A DNA stretch of 46,731 nucleotides from Streptomyces europaeiscabiei (lineage in GTDB: Bacteria > Actinomycetota > Actinomycetes > Streptomycetales > Streptomycetaceae): NCBI RefSeq assembly GCF_001550375.1, contig NZ_LRTR01000804.1, positions 1-46,731 on the forward strand, written 5' to 3'. The notes beneath the pieces are model-generated. The model did no database searches. It worked only from the letters and a program-made list of their open reading frames with translations, and was not told where the DNA came from. A program made the position numbers and the translations under genes. Within the stretch, counting starts at the first letter, position 1. Each line of letters opens with the position of its first letter. Below, piece after piece: positions 7,660 to 16,939 of this stretch.

Positions 7660-10332
7660 TCAAAGCGTCGTCGCATATTCGGCGGGGAAGAGGTCGGCGA
7701 GGACGCCGCCTGCCGCACAGAGTTCCTCAAGGGCTCCGCGGGTAAGTGGCCGAGCCGACTCGGCCAACGTCTCGCCCACGCCGGGCAGGTAGGCGATCGT
7801 CTCATCGGTCACGAACGCGAGACGCCAGCCGCAGTCGGCGGCGATCAGGACGACTCCATCGCACCGGCGATAGTGCCGTGCCGCGACGACCAGACGGGGC
7901 ACGCGCGCGTCGATGAACGGGGCGGTTATGCCGCGGACATCGAGCCGGAGCTGGACGGCCGTTACACCCGGCGACGCTGCCAGCCTCAGCTCGTCCAGGC
8001 CGAACTCTTCAGCCGTGCGGGCGCACCAGAGGTCGTCGTCGATGAAGTCGATGGCGGCGAGGAGCTGATCGTCGGCCACGTCACAGGTGATGTTTTGTCT
8101 GGTTATAGCGGATAGGTAATGGCTTGTCGTCTCGGTCGGATCGAGCAGGCCGTGGGCGAGGGCCGCCGCAAGGACCGGTTTGACGGCGACGACGCGTTCG
8201 CGCCGGTCGCTGCCAGGCTGAATCACCAGCCAGCACAGAGCCGCGACGGTTTCAGGCAGCCAGGCGGGCAGCCGGTTGAGCACTTGCGTTCGGGTCGGCG
8301 CGTCGAGCTGGTCGAGCCAGCCGTCGCCCTGGCCGGTCCCTACGAACGGCCGCAGCCACAGCTGCCATATCTCGTCCAGGTCGTCGTCGGTGAGCTCGGC
8401 CCGCTCCGGATGGCGGGCTTGGTCGAGGCGGAGGTGGGCGAGGGTAATGGCCATCACGGCGAAGTTCCCGGCGGGGGCGAACGGATCGACCCATACAAGG
8501 CGTGGATCGGTTTGCGCGGCGGCCCAGCGGCGCAGGACGTTCCGGGCGCGCATCCGGATTCGCGTGGACGGCTTCCAGGAGCGGGGCGGCCTGTGCTCAC
8601 CGTGGTCAGGTTGCTCGTGTGTGCGGTCGAGAAGCTGTGCGAGCAGCGAATGCGGATGCGGGCTGGCGATGGTCGGGGTACGGGCGCGGAGTGCCTCGAG
8701 CAGTTCGACGAGCGGTTCGGCGCCATCGAGCGTATGGCGCCTCCACACGCGGTTGTAGACACTCGCCCGGGGGTCGCGTGCGAGCTGTTCACGTTCGAGG
8801 CGGTCCCACAGGTCGTCATCCGTCTGTTCACCGTGCTCGCCACGGGCCTCCGTTGCGGTACCGGTGGTCGTGGCCAGTTCGCTGACATCCATGGTGAGGT
8901 TGCGGTGCAGCCGGATGAGTGCCCGGCCGAGAGGTGTGTCCAGATCTGCGCCGTGGAGTTCGGGGGGAATGTCGCCGCCGGAGCGGGCCGAGTTCTTGAT
9001 GAGCGTGGCGGCGAGGGCGACGGGGTCATCAACGATGACACGGTTCGACAGGACTTGCTCGTCGCCGTCGAGGAGTTGGACAAGTCGGCCTTCCAGCGGC
9101 CCGGCGGTCAGCGCACGGCCGTTGTCGCCGGCGGTGAGGGGCTGATGACATGTGAGGTCGTCGAGGAGCCAGTCGTCGCTCCAGGGTGGCTCGGTCGTGA
9201 TCTCGATCCGGCCATCGGGAAGCGCGGTGGCGGTCACAAGCTGCGCTGTGGGGGATTCCGGCTCCGGGTGGGTGCGGAAGCTGAGGGACGTCAGAGCTCG
9301 GAGACTGTGTTCCCGAACCGCCACGCCGGGCGGCACGAAAGCGGCCCGAACCTCGTCGGTCTCCAGCGGGGCAAGGACAGCGAGTTCGATGTTGCCCTGG
9401 GCGGCGTGGGTCAGCCTGAGCGCGGCGCTCGAGAGGTTCGCCGATCCGGACACTAGCCACGCTCGCGGTCCCGCCAGGATGCCGATGAGCTTTGCGTGGA
9501 CGAACTGATCGGGCTCATAGGCAGCCACGGACACGCCAGCGCCGCTTGCGGCAAGCCGCTCGGCGAGTCGCTCGCCGTTGACGCTCGTCGACCCGGTGAC
9601 GAAGAGCTTCACCCTTTCGGGCTTCAGCATGTCGAGCAGGGCGCCGACTGCGACGGCATTAGCGTCGTAGAAGGGAGCGGCCAGCCACAGCTCGTTCACC
9701 CGAACTCCCGACTCGGCGACTACGGCCGCAAGCTGGTCGGCGATCGGGGTGTCAAGGTTGTGCAGCAGGGGCGATGGCACGTGCTGGGTGGCCACAGCCG
9801 GGGACGGGATCTGGCCTTCGAGGTGCTGGAACCGTGCGGCGAGCGTGGTGTCACCGACTATGCCGACGAGGCGCCGCATCCACGATCGCCACGCGGCGAT
9901 GGCGGCGTCGCCGACAGGGGTGCCAGACCGGAAGGTGGTGAACGCCTCGCGGCCATCGTCCAGACCTCCGGCCGACAGGTTTCCGGAACCGACCAGCAGC
10001 GTGGCCCTGGCACCGGTGACCGCCAAATAGGACTTGGGGTGGAATGCCCCGCTGATCCGGACCCCGCGCAGGAGCCAGCGGCGGTTCACGGTTGCGAGCG
10101 TGTCGGCGCGCTCCGCTGGTATGCGGGCAAGGCTGGTGGTGAGACGCCGATGGTCAGCCAGCACGGCGATGTTGAGCGGCGGTTCGCCGAGCCGGGCGAG
10201 CAGGAACTCGTTGAACAGTCCGAGATCCATGGTGTACGTCGTGGCCCATAGCGCCTGCGCGCCGCCGGTGAAGAGTTCGACGATGGGCTGGACTGTGGGT
10301 ATCACCGGACCGTTTTCGGGAGTGTCCGTCAT
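7660..10332 (-). CDS. Phospholipase D-like (double HxK) protein, putative defence effector
   Basis: 890 residues. The first 370 or so hold two PLD-type motifs: FHPKSYLAV followed by LLVGSGNLS, and VHAKLIGI followed by WLVSGSANLS. The two half-sites together form one active site that cleaves phosphodiesters, as in PLD-family nucleases. The C-terminal 500 residues match no domain I recognise. The start ATG 10332 overlaps the stop of the upstream gene in ATGA, so translation is coupled. PLD-family nucleases occur in several anti-phage systems (DrmC of DISARM is one), but the helicase and DUF1998 partners of DISARM are absent here. A defence role is inference; the nuclease fold is read directly. 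Confidence 0.8.
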   Translation of the reverse strand: MTDTPENGPVIPTVQPIVELFTGGAQALWATTYTMDLGLFNEFLLARLGEPPLNIAVLADHRRLTTSLARIPAERADTLATVNRRWLLRGVRISGAFHPKSYLAVTGARATLLVGSGNLSAGGLDDGREAFTTFRSGTPVGDAAIAAWRSWMRRLVGIVGDTTLAARFQHLEGQIPSPAVATQHVPSPLLHNLDTPIADQLAAVVAESGVRVNELWLAAPFYDANAVAVGALLDMLKPERVKLFVTGSTSVNGERLAERLAASGAGVSVAAYEPDQFVHAKLIGILAGPRAWLVSGSANLSSAALRLTHAAQGNIELAVLAPLETDEVRAAFVPPGVAVREHSLRALTSLSFRTHPEPESPTAQLVTATALPDGRIEITTEPPWSDDWLLDDLTCHQPLTAGDNGRALTAGPLEGRLVQLLDGDEQVLSNRVIVDDPVALAATLIKNSARSGGDIPPELHGADLDTPLGRALIRLHRNLTMDVSELATTTGTATEARGEHGEQTDDDLWDRLEREQLARDPRASVYNRVWRRHTLDGAEPLVELLEALRARTPTIASPHPHSLLAQLLDRTHEQPDHGEHRPPRSWKPSTRIRMRARNVLRRWAAAQTDPRLVWVDPFAPAGNFAVMAITLAHLRLDQARHPERAELTDDDLDEIWQLWLRPFVGTGQGDGWLDQLDAPTRTQVLNRLPAWLPETVAALCWLVIQPGSDRRERVVAVKPVLAAALAHGLLDPTETTSHYLSAITRQNITCDVADDQLLAAIDFIDDDLWCARTAEEFGLDELRLAASPGVTAVQLRLDVRGITAPFIDARVPRLVVAARHYRRCDGVVLIAADCGWRLAFVTDETIAYLPGVGETLAESARPLTRGALEELCAAGGVLADLFPAEYATTL

Positions 10333-12044
10333 CCGAGGACCTCTTCGACGAATCTCATTCCCCGTGCGGTCAGAGTTGCAGGACTTTTATCGTCGGCGGT
10401 CTCGCTCCACAAGCCGAGGTCCCAAGTGAGGGACGACAAGGGCGCATTGCGAACAGCTGCCAGCGGGAACCGCCCGATTCCGTGGTCGTAGAAGCGCAGC
10501 AGGCCGTCCTCCCAACGGAAGCGGAAGGTGAGTTCCGGCAGCTTCGAGTACGCGATCCGCTCATGGACGGGGATGACGAACCGTGACACCAGCCACCACA
10601 ACGTGTCCGCCACAGTGGGGCTATCGGCCAGATGGCTGCCCAGGGCTGCGATGACGCCAGCGATCGAGGGCTGCCATCCCGACCTGATGCCGGCGGCCTT
10701 CTGCCAGCCGTCTCCTGCGCGGCCTTCCATCCGGCGGGCCAGCTCAAGCACCACCACAAGACCGGAGGAGGCGGTATCGAGCCGGCTGGTGAGCCGTCGC
10801 AGATCGTCCAGCGGTGCAGTTGCCACATCCACGTCGGTGCCATCGGCATCCGAAACGGCGAGCGTCCCGGCCGCCAGCTGGGCGGCGAGGGCAGTGGTCA
10901 AAGAGGTCGGGTCAAGGTCCGGTTGCCCGGCAGCCAGACCAGCAGCGACCCTGCGCACCTCATCCCAAGTGAGGCCGCGGCCAAGATCACGGGTGCGGGT
11001 CAGGCCGGCTCGGCAGAACTCGGACCAAACCGAGCAAAGTGCCTCCTGCCAGACGTCTTTGGCTATCAGCGCAGCCCACTGACCCGCTACCACGGCATGG
11101 GCTTCGCTGCGGGGCGCCGGCGGCGACCACAGCGCGTCCCGGTACGCGGTCTCCGAGGCGACGACGCTCGGGGCAGTGTCGAGGAGCGAGAGGTAGTGGC
11201 CAACGCTGAGGCGCCGTTGCCGCACCCCCGCCTCCGAGAACACCTCCCCGACCACTGTCGGACCATCGTCGACGCCCAGCAGTTCGCTGTTTTCCCCGAC
11301 CACGGTGGAGAGCACTTCGGCGTCCGGGGTGTCCGTACCGAACAGCGCAGCGTGGACGGCGTCACGCTCTTCAGGCAGCTCCCGCAGTCGGCACAAACAG
11401 GCGACATGGGCGTACTCATCGATCACATCGGCCGGCAGGTCGTCGGCCGCCCACATGGCACGCTGGTAGTACGCGGTGTGCTCCACGGCCGACTTGAATG
11501 TGTTCGCGAGCCGCCGAGCCCGGTCGGTATCGTAGAGCACGTCGATGGGGATCGGCCGACCGCCGAGCAGCGTCCCTGTTCTGGCCACGATGCCGAACTC
11601 GGCCATCGGCGAACGGTAGTACAGCCCGTAGCCGCCAAAGGCGCTCTCCACCGATTCACCCCGCCCATAGGGCCCCGGCCCCATCGCCAGGCCGCTCAGT
11701 TTGCGGGCCCCCACTGGACTCGATCCGCAGTCCCGGGGGCAGCGCAGTACAGCCAGGCCGTACTCCCACTCCCGACGTTTGATGAATGCCGACAGCGTAT
11801 TGCCGTCAGCCGCGAGGTGCCGGTCGCGGTACTCGGCGAGCAGGAAGGCGTGGAACGAGAAGTAGCGGGCCCGCCGCGACAACTCCAGGATGCCGGGAAG
11901 CAGGACCGGCATCAGCCGGTCCTGCGTGGTCGTCTGGAGTCCGAGCGGGTCCCGGCCTTCTTTGAGTTTCAGCGAGGCCTCGATCCAGGCGGGTGCAGGC
12001 ACCTTCGTCCCGTCTGCCCTCAGCCCCTCAAACTTCGCTGTCAC
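10329..12044 (-). CDS. Unknown 571-residue partner of the PLD-like protein
   Basis: The first gene of a two-gene operon with the PLD-like gene. Near residues 30-65 it has DPLGLQTTTQDRLMPVLLPG followed by RARYFSFHAFLLAEY. That pattern recalls, from memory, DUF6361-like proteins that sit beside PLD and helicase genes in mobile regions; I cannot confirm membership. The middle and C-terminal parts are mostly helical with no catalytic motif. GTG 12044 is chosen, with GGGAG ten bases upstream; the longer frame to 12248 adds unconvincing sequence. It may be a sensor or adaptor for the nuclease, but this is guesswork. Confidence 0.65.
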   Translation of the reverse strand: MTAKFEGLRADGTKVPAPAWIEASLKLKEGRDPLGLQTTTQDRLMPVLLPGILELSRRARYFSFHAFLLAEYRDRHLAADGNTLSAFIKRREWEYGLAVLRCPRDCGSSPVGARKLSGLAMGPGPYGRGESVESAFGGYGLYYRSPMAEFGIVARTGTLLGGRPIPIDVLYDTDRARRLANTFKSAVEHTAYYQRAMWAADDLPADVIDEYAHVACLCRLRELPEERDAVHAALFGTDTPDAEVLSTVVGENSELLGVDDGPTVVGEVFSEAGVRQRRLSVGHYLSLLDTAPSVVASETAYRDALWSPPAPRSEAHAVVAGQWAALIAKDVWQEALCSVWSEFCRAGLTRTRDLGRGLTWDEVRRVAAGLAAGQPDLDPTSLTTALAAQLAAGTLAVSDADGTDVDVATAPLDDLRRLTSRLDTASSGLVVVLELARRMEGRAGDGWQKAAGIRSGWQPSIAGVIAALGSHLADSPTVADTLWWLVSRFVIPVHERIAYSKLPELTFRFRWEDGLLRFYDHGIGRFPLAAVRNAPLSSLTWDLGLWSETADDKSPATLTARGMRFVEEVLG

Positions 12045-12899
12045 CTGTTCGCGTCTCCCATGCGCCGACTGCAGAGGTTCACCGTAGAGGTCCGGTCGCG
12101 AGCAGGGCACGACCGAGAACTCGAGTTCCGAAAAAACGCCGCAGCTGTTGGAGGAAGGAGCGCAGCAGGTCAGTGGCCCGGTACCCGCCGCTACCTGACA
12201 TACCAGCTGCAGCAGGCGCTCAGGCCGCGAAACTGCCCGCGGTGGCAAAGAAGCAGGCGCCGTCCGGGGCTGCCAATCGTCGGTATTTTCGCCGCCTGTG
12301 GCCGTTCTGAACGTGCTGCCTCATGACCGGCAAACCCACCGCGCCTGCACGGTCGGACCGCAGGTCACCGTCAAGTGCGCGGAATGCGGCGCTGTCATCC
12401 GCCGACGGCGCGGTGAAGGCGGGCCGCCCGGTGGAGGGACGATCCGTGGCGACTGCAGCGGGAACAGCAGCCCGCCACCATGGCCGGAGGCTTGCGCGTC
12501 ATGACCGCGCACATTCGGGCGGCTCGGGGACCCGGTGGCGGGCCGCCGTGTCCGCCGAACACCGCTTCCACATCACCCAGTTGGTCATGGAGGCCGACGC
12601 GCAGCTGGTGGAGCTGCGCGGCGTGCACAGCGGCACCACCCCCGAGGTGAGCCCACACCCTGCTCCAGCACCTCAGTGAGAGTGCCGCCCTGATCGATCT
12701 CCGTTCAGGCCCTTAATCCGCTCCGCGGCAGGCCTGGTTGGCGCCCGATCTGGCGGGTCCTCTCGTCGCGAGTAGCGCCTCCCGTCTGCGGAGAGGAAAC
12801 GGGAAACAGTGCCATTTGCCTTGTCCGTCCAGTCAGGAGTGCCGCACTCTTTCGTGCAGCAACCCTCTTGCACCTGGATGGACGGTCCTGGAGGTTTCC
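12045..12899. other. Divergent promoter region with possible decayed zinc-ribbon gene
   Basis: 855 bases between the divergent PLD operon and TIR operon; promoters for both must lie here. On the plus strand around 12368-12410 a frame reads VKCAECGAVIRRRRGEGG, like the start of a small zinc-ribbon protein. About 130 bases later another frame reads VSAEHRFHITQLVMEADAQL, which also looks like protein. The two are out of frame, so a small gene may have decayed here. No intact ORF is supported. Confidence 0.3.
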
Positions 12900-14192
12900 G
12901 TGCCACAGCCGTCCAGCGAGTTCGGCGAAGAGCTGAGGAAGCGGCGCTTGGGCGCCGGATTGAGTCTGACAGCGCTATCCGCGGTCGTGCACTACAGCAA
13001 GGCGCAGTTGAGCAAGGTCGAACGAGGCATCAAGGCGCCCAGCCGTGATCTGGCTCGGTTGTGCGACGCCGCCCTCCACGCCGGCGGAGCGCTGATCGCT
13101 CTGATCGCCCCGCCCGCTACTGACGTACCGAAGGAACCGGCTCCCTACGGGGTCAACGAGGAGGAGTGGGTGATGCAACTGTCACCGGATGGTTCGAGCG
13201 GGTTTCAGCCCGTGGGTCGGCGGCAGGTCGTTAGCGCCGGGGCAGCCTCGCTGATGAACTGGCGTACGGGCGGCCAAAGCCGCGTATCGCAGAGCGGGGG
13301 CGTGGGGATGCTGGATGCATCCCGTTCGCTGTTCACGCACTACCGGCGGCTCGGCCAGAGCGTTGAGCCCGGCTTCCTGCTGCCCGGGCTGATAGCGCAG
13401 ACCCATACACTGCGGGAGTTGTCCGCACACGTGGATTCCCGCACCCGCCAGGAGTTGCTGGCGCTGGGCTCCCGGTACGCCGAGTACGTCGGCTGGCTGG
13501 TGCAGGAGACGGGTGACGAGCAGGCGGCGCTGTGGTGGACGCAGCGCGCGGTAGACCTTGCTGCAGCCGGTGGCGACCGGGCACTGGCCGGGTATGCGCT
13601 GGTCCGGCGGGCCCTGGTCACGCTGTATCAGGACGATGCCGAGCAGACCGTTGCTCTGGCACGTCGGGCGCAGAGCGGCACGCTCCCGCCGCGGATCCGG
13701 GGTCTTGCCGCGCAGCGCGAGGCGCAGGGGCACGCTCTCGCCGGCGATGGTGACGCGTGTTTACGCGCTCTGGACCGGGCCCGGACACTGCTGGCCCGCC
13801 AGGAAAGCGAGGGCGACGCTCCCGTGATCGGCAGCATGCATCTGCCTGACTCGGCCGGCATGATCACCGGGTGGTGTCTGTTCGACCTCGGCCAGATGCG
13901 GAGGGCAGCTGAGGAATTGGACCGCCAACTTGCGCTGGTGTCGCCTGATGCGGTGCGTACGCAGGTGCGTTACGGCGTACGCCGGGCGCTGGCTTATGCG
14001 TCGCACGGTGAGATCGACCACGCGTGCGCATTGGCGGCGCCGCTGCTCGACGGAGTGGAGGCTGTCCGGTCCGCGACCGTGACGATCGACCTCCGTCGCC
14101 TCTCCCGCGTCTTGGCCCGCTATTCCGGCCACGCCCTGGTGCGCCGGCTGGAGCCACGCCTGGCAGTGCTATCCCGACTCCCTGTCTCCTGA
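12900..14192 (+). CDS. XRE-family regulator with TPR-like C-terminus
   Basis: 430 residues. An N-terminal XRE helix-turn-helix (FGEELRKRRLGAGLSLTALS, then YSKAQLSKVERGIKAPS, residues about 6-45) is followed by a helical C-terminal half with tetratricopeptide character (AALWWTQRAVDLAAAGGDRA, ALDRARTLLAR). GTG 12900 has a strong GGAGG at 12890-12894, five bases upstream; the longer frame to 12738 is poorly supported. It is the first gene of a five-gene operon, 12 bases ahead of the TIR gene. In actinobacteria such HTH-TPR proteins often govern conflict operons or sense ligands; here it may control the TIR cassette. Confidence 0.82.
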   Translation: MPQPSSEFGEELRKRRLGAGLSLTALSAVVHYSKAQLSKVERGIKAPSRDLARLCDAALHAGGALIALIAPPATDVPKEPAPYGVNEEEWVMQLSPDGSSGFQPVGRRQVVSAGAASLMNWRTGGQSRVSQSGGVGMLDASRSLFTHYRRLGQSVEPGFLLPGLIAQTHTLRELSAHVDSRTRQELLALGSRYAEYVGWLVQETGDEQAALWWTQRAVDLAAAGGDRALAGYALVRRALVTLYQDDAEQTVALARRAQSGTLPPRIRGLAAQREAQGHALAGDGDACLRALDRARTLLARQESEGDAPVIGSMHLPDSAGMITGWCLFDLGQMRRAAEELDRQLALVSPDAVRTQVRYGVRRALAYASHGEIDHACALAAPLLDGVEAVRSATVTIDLRRLSRVLARYSGHALVRRLEPRLAVLSRLPVS

Positions 14193-14204
14193 GAGGAACC
14201 TGGC

Positions 14205-14960
14205 ATGCCCGACGTGTTCATCAACTACCGCACAGGGGACGGCAATGAAATCGCCGCCCTGATCGACAACGAGCTTGCCAACCGTTTCGGCAAGGACCGG
14301 GCGTTTCGCGCCTCGAGGTCCATCCCTCCGGGCTCCACCTACCCCGACGCCCTCCTCATGAGCGTGCGCCGCAGCGCACTGGTGCTGGCGATCATCGGGG
14401 CCGACTGGCTCAACTTCCAGTCCAGGCTGCGCGACCCGGAGGACTGGGTCCGCAAGGAGATTGTGGAGGCGTTCAACTGCGGAGTGCCGGTGGTGCCCGT
14501 CCTCGCAGGCAGGGGGACGGAACGCCTGCGCAAGGAAAGACTGCCGGACGAGCTGGCGAGGCTGGCCGAACTGCAGTCCGTGCGGCTGGACACACAGAAC
14601 GGCGAAGCGGACTTGAAGCGCCTGGGCGACCTGGTAGCCGAGATGGTTCCCGAGCTGTACGACCTCGAGCACGCCGAAGTACCGACGCCTGCTCCCGGCT
14701 CCGTCTCCAATTCGGCTGGCGCCGTCAGCGGAACGGCCGTGCAGAGCCGTGACTTCACCGGAGATGTCGGCAACACCGTGATCAAAGGATCGACCGGTCC
14801 TGTGCATTCCGGCCAGGGAAATATCTACCAGAACTCGCGCCATGTTTCAGGTGACCGGCACTACTCGGGCGACGGCATGACGAGCATCGAGGGTGATCAG
14901 CGTGGTGACATCCGCCACCGGTTCGGTGACTCGGGCCAGCCCGAGGACGACGAACGGTGA
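14205..14960 (+). CDS. TIR-domain protein with amyloid-like C-terminal motifs
   Basis: 251 residues. The TIR domain (about 1-150) opens with DVFINYRTGD, continues with FRASRSIPPGSTYPDAL and SALVLAIIGADWL, and has W81VRKE85, which places E85 where NAD-cleaving TIR enzymes carry their catalytic glutamate. The low-complexity tail (about 160-251) contains NSAGAVSGTAVQSRDFTGD (169-187) and GPVHSGQGNIYQN (198-210). The first resembles the fungal PP and bacterial amyloid-signalling motifs, and the second recurs at the N-terminus of the next protein. The ATG follows a GAGAGGAA ribosome-binding site. The stop overlaps the next start by four bases. It is probably an NADase effector that is switched on by oligomerisation; activity is inferred. 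Confidence 0.85.
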   Translation: MPDVFINYRTGDGNEIAALIDNELANRFGKDRAFRASRSIPPGSTYPDALLMSVRRSALVLAIIGADWLNFQSRLRDPEDWVRKEIVEAFNCGVPVVPVLAGRGTERLRKERLPDELARLAELQSVRLDTQNGEADLKRLGDLVAEMVPELYDLEHAEVPTPAPGSVSNSAGAVSGTAVQSRDFTGDVGNTVIKGSTGPVHSGQGNIYQNSRHVSGDRHYSGDGMTSIEGDQRGDIRHRFGDSGQPEDDER

Positions 14961-16939
14961 GCGATACGTTCACCACGCGCGTCGAGCAGCCCGGCGGGCC
15001 GGTGCACGCCGGCTCGGGTGACTTCTACAGCTACACCGTCAATGTGGGCCTTGGTGACCAGGAGACGCCCGGCCGAAGTCCGCGCCGCATCGCAGATGAC
15101 CAGCTCCGCCTTCTTCGGCAGCAGTTCGTCGACCCCGCCGGGATGGGCATGGCACGCCGGGTGCTCGACGGCAGCAGTACCGTGATCCTGCACGGCGCTC
15201 CTGGCAGCGGCAGGACCGCGGCAGCCTGCGTCCTGCTGTACGAGGTTCACCAGGGCACCGGTATCTTCCGCGAGCTTCTGCCCGGGGAGGAGGAGGGGGC
15301 CCTCACCGATCCGGGCCTGGTCGGCGTCGGTGACCGGCTGCTGTTGAACCTTGCCGAGGCGGACGTCTCCCAGTGGGCTCAGACGCGTAGGGACCTGTCT
15401 GCTCTGCGCAAGGCCGTGCAGGAACAGCAGGCGCATCTGGTGGTCGTCATGCCGCATGATGGCGCCTTGGAGTCTCACCTCCAGCCCTACCGAGCCGATA
15501 TTGCGCGCCCGCCGGCCATGGAGGTCTTCCGGCGGCATCTGCGTCTCCACCGGCTACCGTACGAGGAGTACCTGGTTCCTGCCCCGGCGCTAGATGAATT
15601 CCTGGCAGAACAGCCGCCGATGGAGGAGATCGCGCACTTCGCCGACCGCGTTCGCCGAGCCCGTGCGGCGTCTCCGGTTCGTGGGGGGTTCGCCGCTTGG
15701 TGCGAGCAGTCCCGCGACGCGCGCACTCAGTGGCGCAAGGAGGTCGCCGAACTCGTCTCGACGAAGTGCGCCGCCCAGCAGCGGGCGCTGCTGTTTGCCG
15801 CCGCCATGCTCCACGGCGCGCATGCTGACGTCGTCCACCGCGGCGCCGCACTTCTGCTCAGCACCCTCAACACGCCTCGGGACGAGACGCCTTTACTCGA
15901 AGGCAAAGACCTGGCCGAGCGCTTGGCGGAGATCGGTGCAGCAGCCGGTCCGGATGGCCGCGTGCGGTTCGACAGGCTGGACTACGACGCCGCGGTCCGC
16001 GCCCACTTCTGGGACCACATGCCTGACCTGCGGCACCTGTTCAGCTCCTGGACCGCCCAGAGTGCGGAGCTGGACGATCCGCATATCACTTCGGATCTAC
16101 GCAAGCGACTGGTGGGCCGGCTCGCCGACCAGTACTTGCGCACCGGACGGGGAAACGATTTGGCATTCCTGGCGGAGGAGTGGAGCGCTGCGCCCACGAG
16201 CCGTGCCCGGCTGGAGGCCGCTGTGGACACATTGGCCTGCGGTCTGAACGACCCGCGCTACGGCCGAAGCCTGCGGATGCTCGTCTACTACTGGTGTAAG
16301 GGGAAGCATCTGACGGGGAACCTCGCGCATGTTCTCCTACGCGCCTGCACTGACGTGATCGCCCCCACTCACCCTGACCAGGCCGTGACCCGCTTACATC
16401 ACCTGGCCCGCCGGGAACGCGGCGCCACCCCCGCTCTCGATGCGTTGTGCCGCCTGGCAGCGACCAGTGCCCGACTTCGCCGCCGCATGCTCGACCGCCT
16501 CACCTGTCATTCGGCCGCACCGACCGTCGACGCCCGCCTCTTCCTGCGGATCTGCGACCCCGTGGCACTCACGGACCCAGCAGGCGCACTGCGCCCGCTC
16601 ATCGACGAAAAGGGCGTCCAGGACTGCGCGGTAGCAGGCTGGGCGGAGGCACTCGCCCGACTACCGCAGCCGCACTGGCAGCCGTACGCCGAACGATGGC
16701 TGCACACAGCCTGCACCGCCGACAAAAGTCGCGACCGGCTGCTCGCTCTGTTGGTCGATGCCGCGGGCCGAAACGGCAGCACCCTCGCAGCGCTGTACTC
16801 GGCCGCCCGCGCCGCAGAGCCCGCCGCCCCAGGTGGGCGGGCATCCGGCGCCGCAACCACCGAACACCTACTCCAGAAGATCTCCACGGCCCAGGGCCTA
16901 CGCCCGTCGGCCGCACCGCCCAGGGGGACCACACGATGA
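14957..16939 (+). CDS. P-loop NTPase, STAND-like, with N-terminal GPVHxGxG motif
   Basis: 660 residues. GTG 14957 overlaps the TIR stop in GTGA. Residues 13-24 read GGPVHAGSGDFY, matching the TIR tail. Walker A is GAPGSGRT at 80-87; strand LVVVMPHD near 160 is the best Walker B candidate, but it is not a textbook DE box. The remaining 450 residues are helical, repeat-like and Cys-poor, like the sensor arm of STAND NTPases. In such systems the NTPase senses a trigger, oligomerises and passes the state to an effector through matched short motifs. Here the motif pair with the TIR protein suggests that role. Its stop overlaps the next gene in ATGA. Confidence 0.75.
   Translation: MSDTFTTRVEQPGGPVHAGSGDFYSYTVNVGLGDQETPGRSPRRIADDQLRLLRQQFVDPAGMGMARRVLDGSSTVILHGAPGSGRTAAACVLLYEVHQGTGIFRELLPGEEEGALTDPGLVGVGDRLLLNLAEADVSQWAQTRRDLSALRKAVQEQQAHLVVVMPHDGALESHLQPYRADIARPPAMEVFRRHLRLHRLPYEEYLVPAPALDEFLAEQPPMEEIAHFADRVRRARAASPVRGGFAAWCEQSRDARTQWRKEVAELVSTKCAAQQRALLFAAAMLHGAHADVVHRGAALLLSTLNTPRDETPLLEGKDLAERLAEIGAAAGPDGRVRFDRLDYDAAVRAHFWDHMPDLRHLFSSWTAQSAELDDPHITSDLRKRLVGRLADQYLRTGRGNDLAFLAEEWSAAPTSRARLEAAVDTLACGLNDPRYGRSLRMLVYYWCKGKHLTGNLAHVLLRACTDVIAPTHPDQAVTRLHHLARRERGATPALDALCRLAATSARLRRRMLDRLTCHSAAPTVDARLFLRICDPVALTDPAGALRPLIDEKGVQDCAVAGWAEALARLPQPHWQPYAERWLHTACTADKSRDRLLALLVDAAGRNGSTLAALYSAARAAEPAAPGGRASGAATTEHLLQKISTAQGLRPSAAPPRGTTR

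Noticed and set aside
8119..9456. Long plus-strand frame opposite the PLD-like gene
   Set aside because: It is antisense to a gene with two clear PLD motifs and carries no motif of its own.
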